Below, in pieces: positions 37,383-44,327 of a stretch of DNA of 64,000 nt (position 1 is the stretch's first letter; each line of letters begins with the position of its first letter). Source of the stretch: an uncultured Cellulosilyticum sp. (GTDB lineage Bacteria > Bacillota > Clostridia > Lachnospirales > Cellulosilyticaceae); the NCBI GenBank assembly GCA_934725855.1, contig CAKVCL010000002.1:1-64000 (forward strand). The letters are read 5' to 3'. The notes below the pieces were generated by a model. That model was not told where the DNA came from. It made no database searches and saw nothing but the letters and a program-made list of their open reading frames with translations. The translations under genes and the position numbers were made by a program.

Positions 37383-39671
37383 ATGGAAATGATACAAGTG
37401 CAAGGGGCACATATTCATAATCTGAAAAATATCAATGTGAATATCCCTAAGCAAAAGTTAATTGTAATGACGGGAATTAGCGGCTCAGGAAAATCTAGTC
37501 TTGCATTTGATATTTTATTTGAAGAAGGAAAAAATCAATACTTGCGTTCGATAGGTATTTTAGCAGGCTTAGATAATGAGGATCGATTTGAAAGACTTGA
37601 AGGCATAGGACCGACAGTTGCAGTCCGCCAAAATCTCATTCGTCAAAATAATCCACGTTCAACGGTAGGTTCTAAAACAGGACTTTTAAATGAGCTTGCG
37701 TTGATATATGCTACTGAAGGAAAGACTGAAGAAGGAGAAAATAGACATCTTTCTCCTAGTATGTTTCTATATACATCTGCTGATGGAATGTGCATTAATT
37801 GTCAAGGAAGAGGTACATATTATGAAGTGGATTTAAAGCAGTTAGTACCTAATGTGCATATGACGTTAATAGAATTGTATCACAGTCTAAAGGTTACATC
37901 GGGCTTTATGAGACTATTAGAAAAGAAGTATGGGGATTATTTTGAACAGCCATTTTGGAAGCTACCAGATGATATAAGAGATGAAGTCGTTTATGGAACT
38001 TATGATAATGGCAAGCAAAGTTATTGCATTGAACGGATTCTAAGAAATGCATATGAAAGAGGGGAAGATGTCGAAGCGGTCTATCGAGAAACCATTTGCC
38101 TTGACTGCAAAGGCGAGAGACTGGGTGATGAAGCAAGAGAAGTTGTTTTTGAGGGTAAATCAATAGGTGAATTAGGTAAGATGACACTAAGCAGTTTGTT
38201 ACAGTTTGTGCATAAAGTACCTAAAGAGCAGCTAGCAGTATTTAGCCAAAATACCTTAAAGCATATTGAAAGGACACTAGAAATGCTCATTCGCTTTCGA
38301 CTAGGTCATTTGAGTTTATATCGAGAGTTATCCAGCTTAAGTGGAGGAGAATTGCAGCGTATTTTTCTTCATATACATATTGAGTCTAAGCTAGATTCAT
38401 TAATTTATGTGTTTGATGAGCCGATGGCAGGTTTGCATCCTTCTGAAAAGCAAAGCATTATACAAGCCGTTAAAACACTTAGAGATATTGGAAATACGGT
38501 TATTGTTGTTGAGCATGACAAAGAGATGATTAAAGAGGCGGAGCATATTATTGAGATTGGACCTAAAGCAGGCGTAGAAGGTGGAGAGATTGTTTTTGAG
38601 GGAAGCTATGAGGACTATACGAAGGCAGATACGTTGCTAAGTAGATATGTTTCAGGTAAAACTAAAATGCCAGAGCGTCAAAGCAAAAAAACACCATTAA
38701 ATCCAAAGGATTGTTTACATTTAAGTCATGCGAAAGCACATTATTTAAAGGACTTAACAGTAGATTTACCATTACATGCGATGGTAGGAATTGCAGGACT
38801 TTCAGGAAGTGGTAAAAGCTCATTGATTGAAGAAACCCTCCTTAAACGTTTAGAAACTGCCAAAAAGCATGGCATGGCAGAAGGACTAGAAGGGGTAGAA
38901 AAAATTAGTGGTTTTATTAAGATTGGGCAAGAACCTATTGGAAGAAGTTCTAATTCTACACCAGCTTCTTACATTGGGATATGGGATAAAATACGAGAAC
39001 TTTTTGCCAAAGAACCAGAAGCTAGAAAGAAACAGATGACAGCGGGACATTTCTCATTTCATTCAAAAGGAGCTTGCATAGAATGTGGCGGAAGTGGATA
39101 TGAAAGGATTTTTTTGACTTCTGAGTTTTCAGTAGATAAAGTTTGCAAAGCTTGTCATGGAATGCGTTTTAATAAGGAAAGTTTAAGGATTTTGTATAAA
39201 GGAAAATCCATTTCACAAGTACTAGAGATGAACATCAATGAAGCCGTTTCCTTTTTTGCGGACCAAACTCAAATCTCTAAGCCACTTCGCCTATTAAAGC
39301 AGATGGGAATGGGCTACTTAAAGCTGGGGCAACCCACTTCCTCATTAAGTGGTGGGGAAGCACAGAGAATTAAACTGGCTAAAGAATTAGGAAAAGCACA
39401 TAAAAAGAATATACTTTATATATTAGATGAACCAACAACTGGACTGAGTTTATATGACACTGCATTACTGCTTGAATTATTAGACCATTTGGTTGAGGAA
39501 GGCAATTCCGTGATTGTGATTGAGCACCATATCGAATTACTTAAAAAGTGTGACTATATTATTGAAATGGGGCCCGAAGGAGGAACTGAGGGAGGGTATA
39601 TTATTGCCAAGGGAAACCCAGAAGCATTAAGCAAATGTCAGACATCCAAAACAGGGAGGTATTTGGTATGA
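37383..39671 (+). CDS. Short UvrA-like ABC ATPase
   Basis: The 762-residue protein is a UvrA paralogue about 180 residues shorter than repair UvrA (about 940). Two ABC modules are visible: Walker A GISGSGKSSLAFD with signature LSGGELQRI, and GLSGSGKSSLIEE with LSGGEAQRI; Walker B ends in FDEPMAG and LDEPTTG. Zinc-type Cys pairs occur (CINCQGRG, CLDCKGE, CIECGGSG with CKACHG). Short UvrA proteins lacking the usual UvrB-interaction region are linked to resistance against DNA-binding drugs in some bacteria. GAGGTGAT precedes ATG 37383. It overlaps the next gene by four bases (ATGA), so the two are coupled. Confidence 0.85.
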   Translation: MEMIQVQGAHIHNLKNINVNIPKQKLIVMTGISGSGKSSLAFDILFEEGKNQYLRSIGILAGLDNEDRFERLEGIGPTVAVRQNLIRQNNPRSTVGSKTGLLNELALIYATEGKTEEGENRHLSPSMFLYTSADGMCINCQGRGTYYEVDLKQLVPNVHMTLIELYHSLKVTSGFMRLLEKKYGDYFEQPFWKLPDDIRDEVVYGTYDNGKQSYCIERILRNAYERGEDVEAVYRETICLDCKGERLGDEAREVVFEGKSIGELGKMTLSSLLQFVHKVPKEQLAVFSQNTLKHIERTLEMLIRFRLGHLSLYRELSSLSGGELQRIFLHIHIESKLDSLIYVFDEPMAGLHPSEKQSIIQAVKTLRDIGNTVIVVEHDKEMIKEAEHIIEIGPKAGVEGGEIVFEGSYEDYTKADTLLSRYVSGKTKMPERQSKKTPLNPKDCLHLSHAKAHYLKDLTVDLPLHAMVGIAGLSGSGKSSLIEETLLKRLETAKKHGMAEGLEGVEKISGFIKIGQEPIGRSSNSTPASYIGIWDKIRELFAKEPEARKKQMTAGHFSFHSKGACIECGGSGYERIFLTSEFSVDKVCKACHGMRFNKESLRILYKGKSISQVLEMNINEAVSFFADQTQISKPLRLLKQMGMGYLKLGQPTSSLSGGEAQRIKLAKELGKAHKKNILYILDEPTTGLSLYDTALLLELLDHLVEEGNSVIVIEHHIELLKKCDYIIEMGPEGGTEGGYIIAKGNPEALSKCQTSKTGRYLV

Positions 39672-40630
39672 ATCCAAAAGTAAAAATGGAAAAGATTATA
39701 AACGGAAGCTATAAGAATATAGGCGGATTAATGGTACAAAAGCAAGGGCAGATAGTTTATGAAAAATACTATCATCATTATGATGAAGCAAGTTATTTTC
39801 ATGTGTTTTCAGTGACTAAAAGCATCATCTCATTATTAATAGGACTAGCAGTAGATGAAGGGTTAATTCAATTAGAACAGAAAATCCTAGCGTTTTTTCC
39901 AGACTATGAGGTTAAAAAAGGAGAAACAACTATTCAGGAGATAACTGTGAAAAATCTTTTAACGATGACGGCTCCTTATAGACAAAAGAAGGAGGACTAT
40001 AATGCTTATTTTTCAAGTAATGATTGGGTAAAAGCCTCTTTGGATGCCTTAGGTGGAAAAGATCAGATAGGAACATTTAGGTATTCACCTATTATTGGCC
40101 CCGATATTTTATCAGCTATTTTAGTCAAGGTGACAGGAAAGACTGTACTGGAATATGCTGCAGAAAAATTATTTAAACCGCTTGGAATTGAGGTTAATCA
40201 AAATATTACATTTGAAAGTGCCAAACAGCAATTAGACTGGTATAAAGAAGATAAGATAGATGGATGGGTAGCAGGACCTACTGGCATTCATACAGCAGGC
40301 TGGGGACTTTGCCTCAAAACTTTAGATATGGTGAAATTAGGTGAACTTGTATTAAAGGATGGAAAATGGGAAGGAAAACAGATTATTTCTGAGTATTGGA
40401 TCAATGAATTAAAAACCATTCATAGTAAATGGGAAGAATGGGGTTATAGTTATCTTTGGTGGATACTAGATGAAAAGCAGCCCATTTATGCAGCACTAGG
40501 TGATGGTGGAAATGTAATTTACATTAATGAAGAAAAAGCATTAGTGGTGGCTATAAGTGGGCTATTCCAGCCTAAAGTTGCAGATTCCATTAAACTCATT
40601 AGAGAACATATTGAACCGATATTTGGATAA
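39668..40630 (+). CDS. Serine beta-lactamase-like hydrolase
   Basis: The 320-residue protein belongs to the class C beta-lactamase/penicillin-binding-protein-like hydrolases. The SxxK active site is S48-V-T-K51 in VFSVTKSI; a second-motif tyrosine is expected in FRYSPIIGPDIL, and the HTAGWG block stands where KTG occurs. There is no signal peptide, so it acts inside the cell, unlike true beta-lactamases; esterase or peptidase activity is likelier. AGGGAGG lies nine bases before ATG 39668. It is coupled to the UvrA-like gene, implying a shared role, perhaps in drug tolerance. Confidence 0.82.
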   Translation: MNPKVKMEKIINGSYKNIGGLMVQKQGQIVYEKYYHHYDEASYFHVFSVTKSIISLLIGLAVDEGLIQLEQKILAFFPDYEVKKGETTIQEITVKNLLTMTAPYRQKKEDYNAYFSSNDWVKASLDALGGKDQIGTFRYSPIIGPDILSAILVKVTGKTVLEYAAEKLFKPLGIEVNQNITFESAKQQLDWYKEDKIDGWVAGPTGIHTAGWGLCLKTLDMVKLGELVLKDGKWEGKQIISEYWINELKTIHSKWEEWGYSYLWWILDEKQPIYAALGDGGNVIYINEEKALVVAISGLFQPKVADSIKLIREHIEPIFG

Positions 40631-40668
40631 AAAACAACTCAAATGTTTTTTATCCAAATATCTTTTAT
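40618..40668. terminator. Strong terminator, 18-bp perfect stem
   Basis: GATATTTGGATAAAAAAC (40618-40635) pairs exactly with 40645-40662, loop of nine bases, followed by TTTTATAA. The stem includes the stop codon of the hydrolase gene. Internal A- and T-runs could allow termination in both directions. Confidence 0.88.
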
Positions 40669-40683
40669 AATTTTTTGTATAGG

Positions 40684-40776
40684 GTACATGAATCAGGCAT
40701 TATGATGCCTATTGTTCCGGGAATTATGCCGATTACAAGAGCCGTACAAGTTAAAAAAGTTTATAAGGTCATATAA
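40684..40776 (+). pseudogene. Fragment resembling methylenetetrahydrofolate reductase
   Basis: A 30-codon open stretch reads VHESGIMMPIVPGIMPITRAV. The block PIVPGIMPIT is characteristic of MetF-type 5,10-methylenetetrahydrofolate reductases, where it lies on the barrel near the C-terminal half. No start codon context or other part of the gene is present. It overlaps the 3' end of the convergent membrane protein gene. The call depends on one short motif. Confidence 0.45.
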
Positions 40777-41222
40777 GAAACAAAATAATGTGCCGCGCCG
40801 AAAATAATCATAGTCATAACAGCAGGAAGGTTATTGAGCCATAAAGCAGCAAAAATAAAATAGAGGACAGGAAAAATTACAAGTGGCATAGGGACAAATA
40901 AGAAGTTTTCTTTTAGTACGCTAAGCTGCATACCACTCATAAAGTATCTAATCCATACAATGTAATAAAGTATTAAGAAGAAAAGACTTAAGTAAAGATA
41001 AGGACTTTTAAAACTTACAGAGTGTTTACTAACAAGCAGGCAAATAAGAAGCATATAGATCATGCGTGTAGCTTGCTCAATCCATTCAATCCATCTATAC
41101 TTATTAGGCATCACAGCAGAAGATTCTTGCGGAGCAACTTTAAAATAAACTAGATTAATGAGCATAGGAAGAATAAAAATAATGACACCCAAAATGGAAA
41201 ATTTAATTTTTAAATCAAACAT
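40761..41222 (-). CDS. Small membrane protein of unknown function
   Basis: A 153-residue protein with five predicted membrane helices and no recognised domain. Hydrophobic stretches include FSILGVIIFILPMLINLVYF near the N-terminus and LPAVMTMIIFGAAHYFVSYM at the end. ATG 41222 is preferred over GTG 41231 because AAGGTGA lies six bases upstream. It overlaps the end of the padR gene by eight bases. PadR regulators are often paired with such membrane proteins or transporters that they control. Confidence 0.65.
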   Translation of the reverse strand: MFDLKIKFSILGVIIFILPMLINLVYFKVAPQESSAVMPNKYRWIEWIEQATRMIYMLLICLLVSKHSVSFKSPYLYLSLFFLILYYIVWIRYFMSGMQLSVLKENFLFVPMPLVIFPVLYFIFAALWLNNLPAVMTMIIFGAAHYFVSYMTL

Positions 41223-41769
41223 TTTGTTCACCTTCTTTTTTTAGATATTGTTTTATTTCATCACACCATTCTAAGTAAGCTTGATGGACTTTAACGCCAA
41301 ACATGGCGGTAAACATATAATAGCGATGAGCTACTTCAGAATCAATGGATTTTAGGGTATCCACATATTGGGTTAATTGAGAAAGCTCCTTTTGAATTTT
41401 TTCTTCGAAGACTTCAATGTGTTCTAATGTGGTGGATGCCCCTACTTCACTACCAAAAAACAATTTAAGAAGTGTCTCATAACGTAATTCATCTTTCACA
41501 ACAGGTTTTTTAAGCCATTCTTTTAAATACTCTCTCCCCAGAGGGGTAATCTCATAGGTGATTTTTTCACGTCCTGTATCCTGTGAGCGTGTACTTTGAA
41601 TTTTTCCATCTTGTTCTAGTTTTTGTAAAGTGGGATAGATACTACCAAAACTAGCGTTCCAGAAAAAGTGCATGGTGGAATCTAATATTTTTTTTATCTC
41701 ATAGCCTGTTTGGGGCTCATGGCTTAATAAGCCTAATAGAACATAATTCATTTTCTTTTCATTTGCCAT
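41215..41769 (-). CDS. PadR-family transcriptional regulator
   Basis: The 184-residue protein has an N-terminal winged helix (about 8-85; YVLLGLLSHEPQTGYEIKK, FGSIYPTLQKLEQDGKI) and a C-terminal helical dimerisation domain of the Vir/DUF4180-like subgroup (about 95-178). PadR proteins repress their own operon and release DNA on ligand binding. It is cotranscribed with the downstream membrane protein. The paired palindromes upstream of the neighbouring ferredoxin gene are candidate sites for it, although that assignment is inference. Confidence 0.9.
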   Translation of the reverse strand: MANEKKMNYVLLGLLSHEPQTGYEIKKILDSTMHFFWNASFGSIYPTLQKLEQDGKIQSTRSQDTGREKITYEITPLGREYLKEWLKKPVVKDELRYETLLKLFFGSEVGASTTLEHIEVFEEKIQKELSQLTQYVDTLKSIDSEVAHRYYMFTAMFGVKVHQAYLEWCDEIKQYLKKEGEQNV

Positions 41770-41809
41770 TTTTTTACCTCATTATTTATGTAATTGTTAA
41801 TCCATTCAT

Positions 41810-42538
41810 TTATTTACTTTTCATTGTATAACGTAATGCTTTTTTAGGACAAGTATCTACGCAAGTCCCACACTGAATACATTCGTTTTCGATTATTTTG
41901 CCAGTTTGAACTTTAGTATGTACATCAATACTCATTGGACAATTTTTAGTACATTGCTTGCAAGAAACACATTTAGAAGCATCTGCTTTGATGTGAATTT
42001 GAGGAAAGTGAAGTAATTGGCCTATTTTAGAACCAACAATCATAAAAGGGGTGATCCAACAAAAATAATGACAAGCAAAGCGTTTGCCACCTAAGATAGC
42101 AGGGACGAAGATTAGTAAAATAACAAGGTAATAAATAATGTAGTTAAAGATTTGAGAAATAGAGATGCCATGGTCTGTCATATACAAAAAGTTGATTTTG
42201 TAGTCACCCTTACCTAATAAATGAAATGCAATGATTGCAGCTAACCAAATAGCCCAGATGAAATATTTGATATAATATTTGTGGCTTCTTTTTAAAGGTT
42301 TGTTATTAATTAAGAAAGCACATTCTTGAAGCCCACCCATTGGGCAGATATAGCTACAAAATAAACGACCGAAAAAGCTGGAGAAAATAAGTAAAACAAA
42401 AAATACAATGCAACTGCCATTAATAATATGTTCAAATGCACCTTGAATAATAAGGTAAGGTGAAAAGTACCACATCGTAATGGGTAGTAAAAGTAGAGAA
42501 GTAATCTGTAATAGTTTTCGTAGATTTTGTCTATTCAT
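41810..42538 (-). CDS. NapH-like membrane ferredoxin-type 4Fe-4S protein
   Basis: The 242-residue protein has about five membrane helices and the NapH/CcoG-like cytoplasmic loop FCSYICPMGGLQE, then two C-terminal [4Fe-4S] motifs CVSCKQCTKNCP and CIQCGTCVDTCP. It should pass electrons between a membrane quinone or external donor and a soluble ferredoxin-type partner. The start at 42538 is chosen for the GGAGG nine bases upstream; the longer frame begins within the operator region. No nitrate reductase or other redox partner is adjacent. It may be controlled by the palindromes at 42554-42590. Confidence 0.87.
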   Translation of the reverse strand: MNRQNLRKLLQITSLLLLPITMWYFSPYLIIQGAFEHIINGSCIVFFVLLIFSSFFGRLFCSYICPMGGLQECAFLINNKPLKRSHKYYIKYFIWAIWLAAIIAFHLLGKGDYKINFLYMTDHGISISQIFNYIIYYLVILLIFVPAILGGKRFACHYFCWITPFMIVGSKIGQLLHFPQIHIKADASKCVSCKQCTKNCPMSIDVHTKVQTGKIIENECIQCGTCVDTCPKKALRYTMKSK

Positions 42539-42553
42539 AAATCGTCCTCCATA

Positions 42554-42590
42554 TATCAATTTGATAGATAGATCATATATCAAATTGATA
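42554..42590. promoter_or_regulatory. Paired palindromic operator upstream of the ferredoxin gene
   Basis: TATCAATTTGATA (42554-42566) and TATCAAATTGATA (42578-42590) are 13-base palindromes 24 bases apart, about two helical turns. They lie immediately upstream of the minus-strand ferredoxin gene, over its likely promoter. Two protein dimers could bind on one DNA face; PadR next door is the obvious candidate. Confidence 0.65.
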
Positions 42591-42628
42591 TACTATGCAA
42601 TATATTTTGAAAATAAAATTAGCATTAA

Positions 42629-42751
42629 GGAATATTTAATTGCCATGGCGGAGTCAGACGGGTAATCAATACATATTTTAATGATGTATCGAATGATGAT
42701 TTCTTTCACTATGAATTAGAAAATGCAAAGTTACAAGAATATGAAATATAA
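42629..42751 (+). pseudogene. C-terminal remnant of a histidine phosphatase
   Basis: After a stop codon the frame reads CHGGVRRVINTYFNDVSNDDFF and ends ENAKLQEYEI. The HGG motif with the second catalytic His and the following INSYF-like helix, then the final strand, are typical of the phosphoglycerate-mutase-like histidine phosphatase superfamily. The N-terminal RHG motif and most of the fold are absent. It lies between the operator of the ferredoxin gene and a deleted GNAT gene. Confidence 0.6.
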
Positions 42752-42781
42752 AATAATGCTTGAAAGAAAGGAGAAAAGTAG

Positions 42782-43093
42782 ATGAAAATAGAATATAAGC
42801 ATGCAACATTAGAAGATGCCAAAACATTGGTAGAAATCTATAATCGCTCATTTTATGAGGACTATATAAGATTTGGACAGTGTCCTGCCTATGGAAAAAG
42901 TATTGAGCAAATGGAAGAATCTATTAAGGACTTTCCAAAAGAAATCATCTTGTATGATAATCAGCCTGTAGGGGTTATTTCAGTAGAGAACAAGGAAAAT
43001 GTAAAGTTCTATACTCAAAAGTGTGGCTTTTCTTTAGGAAAGACAGAAATGGATGAAAAGGTTGAAGTCATTCAATTTTATATGGAACGTTAA
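42782..43093 (+). pseudogene. GNAT acetyltransferase gene with in-frame internal deletion
   Basis: The reading frame is open (103 codons, AAGGAG upstream) but the protein is about 45 residues short for a GNAT. It begins like a family member (YKHATLEDAKTLVEIYNRSF, then IILYDNQPVGVISV) and jumps directly to ENVKFYTQKCGFSLGKTEM, skipping the central strand and the Q/RxxGxG/A acetyl-CoA loop. Without that loop the product should not bind acetyl-CoA. It could still be translated, but is most simply read as a broken gene. Confidence 0.72.
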
Positions 43094-43192
43094 AAATGAA
43101 AATAATTAATAATTACATGACAATTTTTGAGTAGCCAGTTATTTTATCAGTATGCTATCCTAAAACTAAATTAGATGACGGAGGTTATTCAA

Positions 43193-44167
43193 ATGAGCAA
43201 ACAAAATGAGCCTTTAGTAACACATATTTATACAGCTGACCCATCAGCACACGTATTTGAAGACAAATTATATATTTATCCATCTCATGACTTAGAACAT
43301 GATGGTGAAGATAACGATAATGGAGACCAATATAAAATGGAAGACTACCACATTTTATCTATGGATGATGTTGATGCACCTTGTATCGATCATGGTGAAG
43401 CCCTTCATATGAAAAATGTACCTTGGGTAAGTGGTCAAATGTGGGCACCAGATGCAGCTTATAAAAATGGCACATACTACTTATTCTTCCCAGCTAGAGA
43501 TAAAGACGGGATTTTCCGTCTTGGTGTAGCAACAAGCAAAAATCCAGCAGGACCTTTTGAGCCACAACCAAACTATATTCAAGGAAGTTTCAGTATTGAC
43601 CCAGCAGTACTTGTAGATGATGATGGTTCTTCATACATTTACTTCGGTGGATTATGGGGTGGTCAACTTGAAAAATGGCAAACAGGTAAATTTGTTGCTG
43701 ATGCAGAAGGACCAGCTGCAGATGCACCAGCTGTTGGACCAAGAGTAGCTAAATTAAGTGATGACATGTTATCATTTGAAGAAGCACCAGAGGAAATTGT
43801 TATCCTTGATGAAAATGGAAACCCAATTACAGCTGGTGATGAAGAAAGAAGATACTTTGAAGGGCCTTGGATGCACAAATACAATGGAAAATATTATTTT
43901 TCATATTCTACAGGAACGACTCACTATTTAGCCTATGCTATTGGTGATAGTCCAAAAGGACCATTTACATATCAAGGTAAAATCTTAGACCCAGTTATTG
44001 GATGGACAACCCATCATTCAATCGTTGAATTCAAAGGTAAATGGTACTTATTCTATCATGATAGTTCATTATCAGGTGGGGTTAATCATAAACGTTGCGT
44101 TAAATTTAGAGAATTAAAATATAATCCAGATGGTACCATTATTCCAATGAAACCATATGAAGATTAA
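43193..44167 (+). CDS. GH43-family glycosidase (arabinofuranosidase/xylosidase type)
   Basis: The 324-residue single-domain enzyme has the five-bladed beta-propeller of GH43. The catalytic triad is readable: general base D16 in TADPSAHVFED, pKa-setting D136 in SIDPAVLVDDDG and general acid E223 in YFEGPWMHKYNGKYYF. WAPDAAYKNGTYYLFFPA is another family block. No signal peptide, so it acts on imported oligosaccharides, together with the GH51, GH120 and GH127 enzymes. GGAGG lies eight bases before ATG 43193. The gene uses TTC, GGT and GCA codons typical of strong expression. Exact substrate (arabinoxylan or arabinan pieces) is not decidable. Confidence 0.9.
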   Translation: MSKQNEPLVTHIYTADPSAHVFEDKLYIYPSHDLEHDGEDNDNGDQYKMEDYHILSMDDVDAPCIDHGEALHMKNVPWVSGQMWAPDAAYKNGTYYLFFPARDKDGIFRLGVATSKNPAGPFEPQPNYIQGSFSIDPAVLVDDDGSSYIYFGGLWGGQLEKWQTGKFVADAEGPAADAPAVGPRVAKLSDDMLSFEEAPEEIVILDENGNPITAGDEERRYFEGPWMHKYNGKYYFSYSTGTTHYLAYAIGDSPKGPFTYQGKILDPVIGWTTHHSIVEFKGKWYLFYHDSSLSGGVNHKRCVKFRELKYNPDGTIIPMKPYED

Positions 44168-44169
44168 TT

Positions 44170-44200
44170 AAAAATAGGCTGCTTAGGCAGCCTATTTTTT
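44170..44200 (+). terminator. Terminator of the GH43 gene
   Basis: AAAATAGGCTGC, loop TTAG, GCAGCCTATTTTTT. Compact and GC-rich at its tip. Confidence 0.93.
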
Positions 44201-44260
44201 GTGGGATTAGGAGAAAGCGTAGAATAAATGAAAGAAAATTGTTATAATAAGTTTCAAGTG

Positions 44261-44308
44261 AGTCAACTTTAATGAAATAAAACCTAGTTGGCTTTCGTTT
44301 ATTAAAGT
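44261..44308 (+). promoter_or_regulatory. Alternative hairpins in the ABC-F leader
   Basis: AGTCAACT (44261-44268) can pair with AGTTGGCT (44286-44293), while the overlapping ACTTTAAT (44266-44273) can pair with ATTAAAGT (44301-44308); the two stems exclude each other. A minimal ATG AAA TAA ORF lies at 44272-44280, and a TATAAT hexamer at 44243-44248 may be the -10 box. ABC-F genes are often controlled by such leaders, but the pairing here is short and AT-rich. Confidence 0.35.
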
Positions 44309-44327
44309 GAGTAGATGAGGTAAATAT

